Of a stretch of 64,000 nt of DNA, positions 35,583 to 48,470 are shown piece after piece. Positions within the stretch are counted from its first letter, which is position 1; every line of letters starts with the position of its first letter. The position numbers and the translations under genes were made by a program. This DNA comes from Lagopus muta (lineage: Eukaryota > Chordata > Aves > Galliformes > Phasianidae). The notes under the pieces were generated by a model that was not told the DNA's origin, ran no database searches, and worked only from the letters and a program-made list of their open reading frames with translations. The stretch spans positions 181,243,777-181,307,776 of the forward strand of contig NC_064433.1 in assembly GCF_023343835.1 (NCBI RefSeq). The letters are read 5' to 3'.

Positions 35583-38500
35583 CCCACTGCATGCCCACTT
35601 CCTCTCTTTTGCATTTTTCACATAGGCTAGGATGTGCTCAGAGGGTTCTAGCTCTGTATAGGACCAACTTGTACCAGGGAAGTGAAATTAAATCAATTCT
35701 AGTGCAGCAGGATATTTGAAGATACTTGCAGTAAAACTTTTCAAATTTCCACTGAGACATTTAAGTCCTGCTCCAACTAAGTTATCTGACAGATCAGATG
35801 TGAAAAGCATGCTGCTGGTTGGCAGCAATTACTCTTCCTCTCTGTACTCCTCCTTTTCTTCTATCTCTTAGAACAAAATTTCCTATTAATTTATCAAAAC
35901 TGCTTGGGAAGGCTGCCGTCTTCTTAGCTTTCTTGAGTGAACTTTGGAGTCTTATTTCCCCTTGCAATGTACTATAATTTTCCTTTCTGTCTCTGCATTA
36001 AAACCTGAATTAAAGAATGCAATGGCCATTAACAAAAATTGCATGTAAGCATGGTAATGCTAATGAGAGTTAGTTAGTATAACTTCATTTTTAGGTAGAT
36101 GGGATGAAATTTTCCGTGACATTTTATATGGCCTCACTTCAGTATTCTCACTTCAGAATCTTAAAAAACTGCACAACATTAAAGCCATTGGGAAGTCTGT
36201 CCACAGCCCATGTTACTGCTTTGGGGCACAGGAAGGCCAGCAAAGCTGTGAGAGTCTGTAGCAGACCCTGACTGCCCAGGATAGATGAAGGAAGTACAGC
36301 AAGATGGAAGAAGGAAGAATAGCAAGGGTCTTGGACTGGCATCTCATAACAAAGAAAATTAGACTGGGAGAGAAATTTAAGTATCCAAAGGAAAGGTCTA
36401 TATTACATAAAACATTTTGGAGAGAGCTACTAACAAAAGAGACTGCAATAACTGAGCCAGGGTCTGCAGACAAAAGCTGGGGTCTCAGAATGAACACTCC
36501 TTGCTGTACAAAGCAGTAAAAGTGAATGTTTATGCTTTTCTTCAGAAAAGAATTTTAGAGGATTAGGTCAGAAAGTTACGTAATCCATTAGCAGCATATG
36601 ATAGATAAACAGAAATAGATGTGACAGTGAAATTTTGGCACTGCTTTGTATGATAAAATAATAATGCTCTTACCTAACAGGTTGATATATAAAATATATG
36701 CTGGGATTTCTTACCCCGCAGCCACTTCCAGCCTAAAATCAGCAACAAAGTTGAAAAACAGGTCTTGAGGGGAAGGGAAGCTGAAAAAAGAATCTGTACA
36801 AAGATTAAAGGGACAGCAAGGCTAATGACTCTGATCTTACTAAACTGTCTGAGGATCTTTAACGAACTGAGGTTTCTATGTTATCGATTTTTGCATCGCA
36901 TCAGAAAAACAGCAGAAATCTCCATATCTCTCAGTGGGAGCACTTGATAATACCTTATAGGGAGATTAACCAGGTTCAGCTTCTGCAAGATTTCTGACCT
37001 GCCTGCAGGAAATGATGGGGAAATCATTGGTGCAGGGATGGCTGCACTATTTTGTGTTCGTGCCTGTCACTGGACTTGGCTCCTACTACTGGCATGCAAA
37101 CCTCAGTACATTCAGAGGGTCAGAAGTTGCATGGATGTACATGAAGAGGAGGGCTCACTAGTAGGAAATATGGTGCAGTGCCTATCTGGATTTTGTTCTT
37201 ATTGAAACTTGAAGAGAATGTTGGAGGGCTGGTGCACGTGCAGGTGTTGCCCCAAGAACAATATATGTGCTTATATGAAGGTGCAGGACCTTACAAGCAC
37301 TCCTGGAGCTAATAATTTGGGAACAAATTCTGATTGCTTTGTGTTCCTGAGCTTTACCTCTGTTGGAAGCAGATTTCATGAGTTTTGAAATTCTAGATTA
37401 GTTTCTACATATTGCATATTGTGGATCAAACATAACATAATTAACACACATAATTCCACACTTATCTATGGTTTGTTTTTAAATCCTACATCAGTTAGTA
37501 ACAATGTCAGGAACACTAGCATTTCATTTTCTTTTGATTTCTACACAGAGTTTGTTGGAATGTGGAAATCCTGCTGGTACCTACTTTCATCTCTGTGGCA
37601 GTCTGATATTTTCTCTTAGTTTAAGACTGCTGCTTGGGTGACAGAAAGGCAGCAGATGTAGGAGAGACTGAGGAGTTTGTCTGAGACTAAGCAGCCAGCT
37701 TCATTGTGTGAGCTCCTTCCACTCTGCATGGAAGAGACAGGCCCTTCCAGAGGATGGCTCCTCGGGTCTGTGCCAGGATGGGGTGAATCACACTGGTGGC
37801 TAAAGTGTTGTAGAATGACTGTTGATGAATGGAGCATCTGTAAGTCACAACGTGCAGATGTACTGCTGCTGACTTGATGAGTTTTGTATGCCTGTGTGGA
37901 GAATATTATTCTTGGTTTCTGTTGTCTGTGAATGTGAATCTGTGAATTTAATCCTCTCTTTGTATGCTTTGTAGTGTAGCTCAGGGATGATAACATAAAT
38001 ATGGAAGATGATGTAGATTTCAGAAATGATAAATCATATGCAGTGAAAAAACTGCACATAATGCTTTGACTGAGGCTAAACTGACATATGTGTATATGGA
38101 CGGATTTTCTTGTTCTTGCCTACTGAACTATAGAACACTTAGACTGACTTATTTTTGGAGGGAGAAGTAAGAATTACAAGGGATATTTTTCATATTAATT
38201 GCCTGCACTTCATTAGGGAACAGAGGCAGGAAGAACAGATACTAATAGCTTTATTCTTTCACAGCAGTACTTTTGCCTATAATTTTAAATTCAAATATGA
38301 GCCAAGTAATTAAGAGCTTGACCTTTCATTTTCATTAACTTCCAATTTACAAAAGTCTTAAATGTGATGAATTTTTAAAACATAACAACATATTCAATCA
38401 ACATCAGAGAAGATTTTGCAGAATTTCACCTGACTCTCCCCTAGGTCAGCATGGATGAAGGAGAAATGGTAGTAGTGACATAACTGTCTCAGAATAGAAT

Positions 38501-41500
38501 TTCTTACAATTAAGGCTGTTTACCAGCATTCTGTGATGTCAGATCACATTCTCCCCTCTGAATTATACTCATGGCTCACTGACATCACCTTTATTTAATT
38601 TAATGCTTCCATAGTCAGCGTGCAGCCTAGCACAGGGTAAATTTGGGAATGTTCCTCAGTTGGAATGAGGATTTTTCTCTGCCATTTTTTTAGGTGATAA
38701 AATAGAAACTGTACAAATTCACATAATGTTTACACAGGAGACAGGAACATTGACTAAGAAAAAATGAAAATCTGAATTTTCAATGTCATGGTGATCTGAA
38801 AATTCATCCAAAATTATTGTCCTCCATCCAGAAATAATTTACATGAGTAAAGTTTTTTTTAATTCAAGTGGCTTGTGGGTGCCCTGGGAATTTAAGGAAG
38901 GATGCTGCCATGGTGCCCACTGTAGATTGCAGGAAAGCATGCTATTTTATCCTCAAGGCTGAAAAGCACCTGAGATAAATGTCTCTCTTACAGACATGAA
39001 GGCAGTTTTAGGGAGACAGAATTGCATGAGAGATGCAGCAGCAAATTATCTTTTTTGGTTGAGAAGTAACTTATAAATATTTATACCTTTTGGAGGGGAA
39101 TAATTCTTTTTTAAATATATCAGTATTATACTGGGAGAGGGGAAATATTGTCCCAGGTAGGAATTTCTGGCCAGGTAGCCCTGGGACAGCAGCACAACGT
39201 GGTTGGCTGCCTTTCCTCTTAAGAAAAATGGTGCAAGATTTGGAGCTCGGAATATATCTGAACATTCAGGTGTATCCTTCACCTCGAGCGCTCAGGCTGG
39301 CTTAGCAGCAGGCTGCTGCCTCCTGAGTTGTAAGGAACGTAGCAATGACTTATTCTGAGGTGTGCTGTGGAGTGTCTGGATCTGGTCCTGAGTTTGTATT
39401 GCTCTACTAATGACTACTAATTACCTTACAAAAAAAAAAAAGGAAAAAAGGGTGAAAAAAATGGTGGAATTTGAAGGTATAAAGAAAATGAGGGATATAG
39501 AAAATAAGAAGAGTGACTTTTAAAATTACAACCTGTCTACAATCATCAGTCAACATAATTCTAAAAATTCAAGGTAAATTTCAGAATGCAACAAAGCCAG
39601 CTGAGAGAATGCATCTTCTTCACCATGGAACTTTAGTTTGCCCAGGCACTTTGCACAGTGGAGAATAGGGACGGGGAAAGTATTTACATGATATTTCTTG
39701 TGCACAGCATCTAGATAAGTGATATATTGAGTAGGCTTCTTTCATATTCAAGAGATAACTTCTACAAGGGAGTGACTCACTGTTCTCAACTCTTCTACAC
39801 TGTTACACTATAGAGTAGGTTTACCACTCGCAAGAGGATCATGGGAAGAAAAAACTTGTAGGTAAACAAAAATTGCAAGTAAAGCACTGCAAATTCTTTT
39901 TTTTTTTTTTTTCTCATTTGGGATTATCACCTTGTAGATTTGGCAAAACAGAAAAAAAATTATCATTTTTCCAGTACAGAATATGTATGACTTCTTGTTT
40001 TCCATTTTTCCAGGTCCTGTGTAAAAGTGAAAGCTACATAACTCTGGGATTTCTATTCACTTGAGCAGTTATTATTTTCATATTTGCTTTCATACTAGAG
40101 TAGTTATAAAGTTAAAAATTCCCTTTTTTTTTCCCCTCAAATACTCTAGAAAAATCTCTTCTCAGAAATGTTCACCATTTATTCTTTGATCAGATTGTTT
40201 CAAATGTCTGAAATAAAAATATTTGGTTTTGCTTTGTTGAAGGCACCTGCAAATCATGAGTTACTCAATTCAATATTAATTGCTTTTGCTTCTTCCCCCA
40301 TAGCAGATTGTAGAGAGGAAGGTTTCAGCCCTCCTGTAGCACATGTGTGGCTTGTCTCCCAGGGCATATGGCAGAATTCAGAGCATATCTGAGCTTGTGC
40401 ATGGCGAGGGTTCCCTGGGGAGACCAGCCCCAGTGAGGTGGTGGTGTCTGAAGCTACAGTTTGATCTCCTTTCATCACTAAAATGCAGTCAAATGCTCTG
40501 TGAAAAAGGCCACTTTAATTCTCATTTCTGCTGGATTAGTTTTACCGTAACAAATATCTGTCCATGCCAAAAACCTGACGTCTTAGGGTCTTAATTCTGC
40601 TACTATACATGGAATTTCACATACAAAATGAATGATTCAAACTCTTATTCTGGTTTGAATAATCAAATTCTCTGCATGTTCATGTTAAGTGATCAAGGTT
40701 AATGTTTCTATGTAACTAAAAGGTTTTCATTATACTATGATTGTTGTATAGAGTATGTTGCAAAAATAGAAATAGAAATTCTCTTGATGGAAACAAGAAG
40801 TGGGCGAGAAATATGTTCAGTGGGTATTTGCTGTTGTGCTACAGCGGTAGTTCTCCAAAACCTGTGTGTTAATGTGTCAATTCAAATAAATTCAAATAAA
40901 TGCCTCTCTAGGACATTCATTATATATACCTTTTTTCAGCTTAGAGAATTATTCAGTGGTAGGGTGCATGATTGGAATGTCCAAGACTGAGTTGCAGGAC
41001 CTGTTTCAACTGAGGCAGAACAGAAATTTCAATCCAGTGGTGACTGAGTTGGCTCAGCAGAAGCTTCTTTAAATTTTACTGATCTTGAGAAAATATTCAG
41101 CTGTTATGAAGTTAACTGTTAAAGGTATCAATTTATACCATTTATATCTCAAATTAGGTTTCCTTATCACACTTCAGGTCTGAGAAGGGCAAACAACCTT
41201 CCCACACTGGAATTTCTTGCATGACTTGCTTCCAATTCTGTTTTTACAAAGGTTAGGATAGCAAGTAAATTCTTTACATGTAGAAGGGAACAGTAAACAT
41301 GATTATTATTTCCTTACTATTACAAAGTAATTTTTTAAATAGCAGTAATTACAATGATTATAAGTAAATCAAATACATTGCCTTTTTTCCCCACATTTTT
41401 TGCTTCTTATGTAAGCATGCATTGAAATGATTTATTTCACGATAAATCTATCCTGAAGCTGTACTATACTGTTTTCATAGTAGAATTCTCTCTTTTTTTT

Positions 41501-41868
41501 TTTTTCAAAATCATAAAATGTTTCTTCAACTTACTTTGCAGCAGATGATGGGTAACATCTACAGAAATAACTGTTCTATCTTTGTTTTCACGGAATTCAG
41601 TTTCCAGCTATTTATCTATTTTTGTTTTTCTCCTGGATAACACCAATCTGTTCTTTCTGTTGGATATCACTTCGTTTTTTATATACATACTGCCTTGCTT
41701 CTTACTTTAATTAACTACACGTCGTATTTGCATAATAAAAATGAATACTTCCTGGCACACATGCAGTGAAGTGCTCATTCAGTTCATCACTTTGTTTTCT
41801 CTAATACCTTCATTGGTACTGCAAGTGGAAATAACTGGGATCACTGTAGCCAACATAATGTTACCTGT
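35583..41868. other. Intronic sequence, nothing recognised
   Basis: More than 6 kb of AT-rich DNA with homopolymer patches (for example T runs near 39896-39913) and a short 11-bp duplication at about 40880-40902. I recognised no exon or transposon family, although old repeats may be too diverged to see by eye. Confidence 0.4.
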
Positions 41869-42496
41869 TGTTATGGATGGAGACTAAAGTATGCATGCCT
41901 CACTCATAAGAAGATGAAGGCAGAAAGATATTTATTGATGTAAAATAGATATAATATTGCAATTTGAACATGATGACAGCAACTTAACAAGATTTGAAAT
42001 GCTCAGATATCCTTGACTATTTGCTATACAGAGGGTTGGGGGTGCATAATGAATCCAAGATCAAACCTTAGCAAGTTGGTATAGCTTAAAATAATAAATC
42101 ACTTGTCAGCATTCTGACAGCAAGGAGTCACCACGTGAATCCAAGTGAATCTCTTTGTAGGTGTAAATTAACCTCTAGAGGTGTCCCTACTCAAGGAGAG
42201 ATTCTAGTGTGCAGCCAACTATGTGCAAGAAGGACTTGCAAAGGGGCTCTGAGGCTGCTTACTGTTTATAAAGGTGATTGACTCACAGTCATACAACTTA
42301 GTTTGGATCTATTGAACTAGGTGTCATCAGTTCTCTGAGCACCGAGTTTCAGACAATATGGTAATCATTAAATGTCTTCCATGAAACCTGTACTGTTATC
42401 AGTCCCAAGGACAAGGTCTTTTGCACCTCACTGTATGTACTAGGTCTTGGGCATAGTGAGCAGGCTGGGTGGGGGGACAAGGAGTGCACTGTCACA
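41869..42496 (-). mobile_element. Putative solo LTR of an endogenous retrovirus
   Basis: Read on the minus strand the segment starts TGTGACAGTGCACTCC and ends with CATAACA, so it has TG...CA ends. A TATA-like CTTTATAAA lies at 42265-42273, and an AATAAA poly-A signal follows 330 bases downstream at 41931-41936, about 60 bases before the CA end. That is the U3-R-U5 order of an LTR of roughly 628 bp. No internal retroviral genes flank it, so it would be a solo LTR. A 4-6 bp target duplication is not obvious, so the ends may be off by a few bases. I infer this from layout alone and have not matched it to a named family. Confidence 0.5.
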
Positions 42497-43786
42497 CGTT
42501 TGTAATTCATACTTTGCCATGTGATTTTGTTTTATTGTCAGTTCTGTGCTGTAGAATGCGAGGATTATTATACCACGGAACCTAACTTTTATGCATACTT
42601 TCTTTAAAACATGTCCAGATCCAGACTGAGAAAAGCAATAAAAAGATGCTAACAGCTGATATTAATAGTTTTACAAAAATAAGATGAAAGTATCTGATTT
42701 AGTTTGCTTACCTTTCGCAGCCTGTCTCTGACCAAGGAAGGAGGACAGGAAGGAGCAAGTAAAAATACTGGACTTGTCATGTTTTTCCTCTCACGGGCTT
42801 CTCTTTTTAGAGTATTTTATGTTAGTCTTACCATCCTTTTTGTAATTCTCTCTAGCTTTTCCCTTGGAGACAGTTTTTCTGGTTCTTTGACCTTTTTGCT
42901 GATATCATACCCCATTGCCTGGGACTACACAACTCTGTTTAAAGTTGTGGTGAAAATTTTCTCTGATTCATGCCAGAAGTAATTCACACCCTTAGGAGAC
43001 AGGAAAAAGGAAAACGAGACGATCTTATGATTGTCTGAATTCTGTGTCTGTGTTTAACCCTGTGCTCTGATCTTCCCATGCACTTACTGAGCTGTGCAAC
43101 GGTTGGGTTTAGACACTTTCAAAAACTGGTATGAACTCATTAAACTGTACTCTGTGATGTATGTTTTCCTTTCATTTATACATACATATAAACTCTTATT
43201 TGCATACATGCTCAAAGACATTCCCATCCCCTTCCCTCCCCCTGTTCTGAAAATGCATGGAATAAATGGAATTAAAGGGAATTACTCAGTTTCATTAGGC
43301 AACAAAGGCAGTGAAAGCTGAGCAGTCCTCTTGGCATCACCAGCCAGTGCTTGAGTTCTTCTGTCAACATAGTGTCATTTCCCTTCTTATCTGCCAGAGA
43401 GGTCTGGGTCTAGATTTTTGCTACTTTTGCATAGATGTGGACGGTGGGATAAAAATCGGGAGCTGCTTTTCCCTCCCTGTCACATAATCTAATGGAGGAG
43501 AATTACAGATTTTGAATGTTATGGCATTTGTTATGGTACGGCTAAGTGCCATGCTCCAGCATCTGGAAAACAATTGCAAACATCAACAGAGCAGTTGAGT
43601 CAGAGTATGGTGTTTTCAAACAGAACTGAATACACAAACATTTACTGCTTCAGCTTATGTCCACTATCTGGAAAGGGAACAAGACTTTCTAGCGTTGCTA
43701 GCCAGGCAAGGGAAGGGATTGTCCGATTGCCTGACCTCGAGCACTGTGTGCAAGTTTGAGCTCACAGTATAAGCACATAAAGCTAT
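42497..43786. other. Intronic sequence, nothing recognised
   Basis: AT-rich sequence. The frame at 42704-42982 is hydrophobic but has no recognisable family, no CpG promoter and no splice setting. Confidence 0.35.
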
Positions 43787-43924
43787 CAGCATCCAAAGGA
43801 AGGCTACAAAGATGCTGAAGAGTCTAGAGGACCAGGTGTGTGAGGAATGGCTGAGGCCCCTTGGTTTGTTCAGCCTAGAGTGTGAGGGGAGGCCTCATGG
43901 CGGCCTGCAGCTCCTCACAGGGAG
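43787..43924 (+). mobile_element. CR1 LINE internal scrap
   Basis: 'gaaggctacaaagatgctg', 'agagtctagaggaccagg' and 'ggggaggcctcatggcgg' correspond to the CR1 section between the RT and the 3' UTR, on the plus strand. No 3' end is present. Confidence 0.8.
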
Positions 43925-44576
43925 TGGGAAATAAACATATGCTGATGAGATTGACAGCTGAAGTATAAGGGGTGCAGCATGTGAAAGTTTTAAGGCAAAT
44001 GTACTGTACTACAGTAATGAGGATGCAATCCAGCAGAATGCTACAAAATCCAGTTTGACAAAAGCAACAGTATGTTTAATAACATAAATGTTAAAAACAG
44101 AGTACCACAGTTGGCAATCTGTCTTGGCTGTTTTCTGCCTTGTCACAGGTGCTAGCCAGAGGAGACAAAAACCCTGGGCTGGAACTCAGACCAGCAGGGC
44201 TAGAGCAGCTTCTGCCTCTTTTTTGCACAGGGGTTCCTTACAGACAAGACATAGCTTCATGCATGACTAGAAAAATGTGAAAGGGTTGTTAGTAATTTAA
44301 AAACATGAGAGTATTACAATATACTTATTTTTTCAAACATTGATCTGGGGTTTAAGACAGCTATTCAATTCAGAAAACACTTGAGGAGGTGATTTAGTCT
44401 TAAGTGTTTTAATGGAGCTAAATTATATTCTTAAGTGAAAACCACAAAGCTCTTATACTCAACATGCTTTAAATACAGATGAAGAAATGAAAATAATCCA
44501 TTCTGGTATTTTAATAATTTTATGCTCCTGCAAATACATCTTTTTTCCTAGTTTCACATCTAAGTAAAAAAAACAT

Positions 44577-44966
44577 GAATGGTAGATCCTGTTTGACAAA
44601 CTTGATTTTGTTCTATGAAAGATGACCTGGTTAGTGGATTATGGTAAGGCTGTTGATGTGGTCTACCTGGACTTCAGTAAAGTCTTTGACACTGTCCCCC
44701 ACAACATTCTTGTGGAAAAGCTGGCTGCCCATGGTTTGGATGGGTGTATGCTCTGCTGGGTGAAACACTGGCTGGATGGCCAGACCCAAAGAGTTGTGGT
44801 CAGTGGAATTAAATCCAGTTGGCTGCCAGTCACGAGCAGTGTCCTCCAGGGCTCAGTACTGGTGCCACTTCTATTTAACATCTTTATTATGGATCTTGAT
44901 GAGGGGATTGAGTGCACTCTCATTTAGTTTGCAGATGACACCAAGTTGGCAGGGAGTGTTGATCTC
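44577..44966 (+). mobile_element. CR1 LINE reverse-transcriptase fragment
   Basis: About 390 bp of CR1 RT in plus orientation, mostly in one frame (44622-44927). Motif A reads [13 protein letters not shown], followed by [25 protein letters not shown] and [21 protein letters not shown] stop comes just before the FADDTKLAGSVD catalytic box (stop at about 44925). The fragment is cut off at 44966, where the microsatellite begins. Both ends are missing, so it cannot encode a working enzyme. Confidence 0.93.
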
Positions 44967-44972
44967 TTCCCT

Positions 44973-45161
44973 CCCCTTTCCCCTTTCCCTTTTCCCCTTT
45001 CCCCTTTCCCCTTTCCCCTTTCCCCTTTCCCCTTCCCTTCCCTTCCCTTCCCTTCCCTTCCCTTCCCTTCCCTTCCCTTCCCTTCCCTTCCCTTCCCTTC
45101 CCTTTCTTTTCTTTCTTTTCTTTCTTTTCTTTCTTTTCTTTCTTTTCTTTCTTTTCTTTTC
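44973..45161. repeat. Three-phase pyrimidine microsatellite
   Basis: About 190 bases of pure C/T in three successive patterns: CCCCTTT units (about 44973-45033), then perfect CCCTT units (about 45034-45103), then CTTTT/CTTT units (about 45104-45161). The array explains the Pro/Leu/Ser/Phe-rich open frames at 44776-45188, which are not genes. Confidence 0.97.
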
Positions 45162-46189
45162 AGTTATTTTATGAACAACAAAAAATGACAGATGATTGAA
45201 ATAAATTTATGATTGAAAAAAATAAGATACATTTCAGTCTGATACACGCTTAGCAGAAGAGTTGCAAGACAGTCTCTTAAAATGGAATTTCATGTAGGTA
45301 CAGGTGATTTAAAACATTATAAAAGTAATAGAAAAAAATATATATATATATTTTTCCCCAGGACTAACAGAAACTTTCAGTTTCTAAAGGCAATCTTTCA
45401 GTTTCTATTTCAGCTTTTAATAGGTCTATCAAATAGGGATGATATTTCATACCTAATGAATAATAGATGTGCTAGGCATGTTTTAATAAAAAACGCAGTG
45501 GAAGTGTACACAAAGTTTTCAAAAAATTGTTGAAGGAAAAACTTAAACAACTTGAAACGCATTGCAGGCTAGCACAAGACTATACGAATATGAAGGACAA
45601 TTGACTTAATTCATCAAAATTCAATAAAGTATTTGATATAATGCCGCATGACCAATTATTTGTTAAATTGAAAAAGATTGATGTAATTGAATGAAGTGGT
45701 TTAATGGAAGGCAATTGCCCGCTGAGATTTTGTTACCAAGTGTCGAACATTTACAGTTTTTCTTGATGAATCTTTTTCTTGCCTAGGGAATAGTTATTCT
45801 TATCCTCTCAGATGCATTACCTATGTGAAAATATTTTTGTACATCAGAAGTCTTCCCAAAACTGAGAATTAACAGTTTGGTTCCTTCGATCTTTTCTCAA
45901 GAGCTCTTTTCTTGAACTGTAAATAACTTACTGCCACATTTGCCCACGACGATTTGATCCTTTTGAAAAAAAAAGAAAAAAAAAAGAAAAAAGTTCTTTG
46001 CAAAAAAAAAATTACCTCTCACAGTTCCTGCTTCTTCTGTTTCAGTGTTTTCAAAACATACTAATCAGTTTATTTCCTTGGTGGAAATGTTTGGCTACCT
46101 CTATAATGGTAAACAAAAACCAAACAGTTCCTGGCAATGTTCCTTGGTACTGGAATGCAGTAATCTAAATTATTACCTTGCTCATGGTG
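45162..46189. other. Intronic sequence with A-rich tracts
   Basis: AT-rich sequence with A-rich tracts at 45966-45992 and 46002-46011. No gene seen. Confidence 0.4.
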
Positions 46190-48470
46190 CCATCAATCAT
46201 AGAACAGCATGGGTTAAGAGGGAGCTGCAGAGGTCGTTTAAGCCGTGCTCAATTGCAAGTCTAACCAGTGCAAGTTGTTCATGGCATTATTAGGATGAAT
46301 TTGAATGTCTCCCAGCAGTGATGATTGCACAGATTCTCTGTCCAGCCTATGGAACAGTGAGGAGTACTTTCTTTATACTAAATCTGAATTTCCTCTGAGA
46401 CAACTTCTGCCTGTTGCATCTTGTCTTTTCAGTGTGCATTTCTGAGGTGAATTTGGCTCATTTGTCTTCATATCCTTTCAGTAAGTTGTGTAGAAAGCAA
46501 GAAGATCTTCCCCTCAAGCTTCTCTTCACCAGACTGACCAAGTTCACTTTCTTGGTTTTCATTTCCTGTGCTCTTACGTACCTGCAGTGTCTGTTGGACT
46601 TGTCTCAGGACATACCTGTCTTTTTGTCCTAAGGAGTCAAGAATTGGATACAGCACTCCAGATGTGCTCAGTAGGGTCTCATCAGTGCCCAGCAGAGGGG
46701 AAGGATCACTTTACTTGAACTGTTGCTGTTGGTAGCATTTCTGTTGATGCAGTGTGTACATGGTTGGTTGCCTTTGCCACAAAGACACACTGAAGACTTC
46801 TCTTCAGCTTGAGGATATCCAGATCTTTCATGAAAGCTGCTTTCTATCCCGTTTGTCCCCAGCCTGTGGCATGGGATTAATCCATCCCAGATGTAAGCCT
46901 TTACAATTTACAATTTGTCCAATTTGTCTAGCCTATCCTCTGGTGTATCAAATAATCCCACCATTTCTGTATCATCCAGGGACTTGTCAGAGCTGTGCTC
47001 TGTCTCATAGTCCATGTCATACATTAAACACTGTAGATATCAGTATTATTCCCTGATGGTAACCAGCAGCAGGTGGATTTTGTGGTGCTTGTAGCTAACC
47101 TGTCAGTTTTCTGCTCACTTAATCACGTCCGTGGCCACACTACATCATGGCAATTTATCTGTGAGATTATATTGAAAGCCTTCCTAAAATTAATGTAATT
47201 GGCAGCCATTGCTCTCCCTTCAGTGCAGTGAGCCCATTATCTTGTCACAGAATGCAATCAAATTGATCAGCATGATTTGCCTGTAGTAAATTGATGTGAC
47301 TATTGCCAGTCACTTTCTCCTTTATGTACTGGAAAAGCCTTTCAGAATTTGCTGTCTAACTTTCCCAGGAGCTGAGTTTGGGTTCATTGACCTACAACTC
47401 CACATATCCTACTTGTAGGGAGCCCTGCTTTGAAAAACGGATATTATATGTTCCTTTTTGTCATCAAGAATCAGGAACCTTTCCTAGTTTCCAAAATGTT
47501 TCAAGGACAACAGAGGACAACCTTTTGATAGTATTAGCAAGCTCCCTCATCAACTTTGGGTCAATTTGATCAATTGATCTGATCAATTTGATCTGTATAT
47601 CTGATTGGCTTAAATATTGCCCAGCTTAATCTTGTAATGTAGATAATGCCTTACTCTCCCAGTCTCATAGCTAGCTTTGGGATCTGAGAGGCTATATGAC
47701 AAACCTTACTTGTAAAGGTGGAGGGAAAGAAATTGCTGAGTACCTCACTTATTCACGTCCTTGGTCACTAGTTTCCCTGTCCCACTGAGTAACAGACTTG
47801 ATTGCTCCATTTTGCCACCAATATACTTACAAAATCCTTTCCTGTTGCCTTTCGCAGCCTTTGCTAATTTCACACTTACCTGAACTTTGGTTTGCTGGAC
47901 TCAATCCCTGACTGGTTGAGTATTGTCTTTGTATTGCACTCAATCTCTTCTACTATCCCTTTGCTTCCTTTTTGCACCTGTGGTCAGCCAGGATGTTGTT
48001 ATTTATCCATTCCTTCCTTTTGCCATACTTGCTCGATGTTCTCCACATCACAAAGGACTGCTTTCTTACTGTTGAAGAGGGTTAACCTGAGATTAGCCAT
48101 CTTTCATCGTCTTATTTGTCCTTTTACTGGATCCTGCCAAGCAAGTCTTTGAACAAGCTCTAATCTTTGCTGTAATCATGCTGTTTGCTTTCCTATCTTC
48201 TCTCAGTGTATTAACTGTATAACCTCATAGTCCCTGCAGACAAGGCTGTTGCTGACTTTTGTATCTTCAACTGATTCTTTGCTTGTGAGTAACAAGTTGG
48301 AAAGTTCCCTGGCACGCTTTTTCCCTAAACCATCTAGAGTTTCCCAAACAATTCCCCTCACAGTTTGGGAATTAAGTGTTGTTGGATATGTTCCCAGCAG
48401 TTGGTTTTCATGCACCCATTGTTCTCAGCAATGAGTTTACTGGAATTGAGTATAGCAGCTGTGGCTGTAG
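46190..48470 (-). mobile_element. Old, diverged CR1/L3-like LINE
   Basis: About 2.3 kb of ancient LINE in minus orientation. Plus-strand text at 46190-46700 follows the CR1 3' order ('cagcactccagatgtgctcag', 'cccagcagaggggaaggatc') but is much more diverged than other copies. The upstream coding part is visible in the minus-strand frame 48203-48415, which resembles the end of the CR1 endonuclease: KVSNSLVCRDYEVIQ stands where the family has an SDHE-type box, so the catalytic His is replaced by Tyr. Stops are everywhere. It belongs to the CR1/L3 clade, and the subfamily is uncertain. Boundaries are approximate. Confidence 0.7.

Noticed and set aside
42704..42982. Hydrophobic 92-codon open frame as a membrane protein
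   Set aside because: No family resemblance, promoter, splice context or conservation evidence. T-rich DNA commonly gives Phe/Leu/Ile-rich chance frames.
44776..45188. Pro/Leu/Ser/Phe repeat proteins
   Set aside because: They are translation of the C/T microsatellite in two frames.
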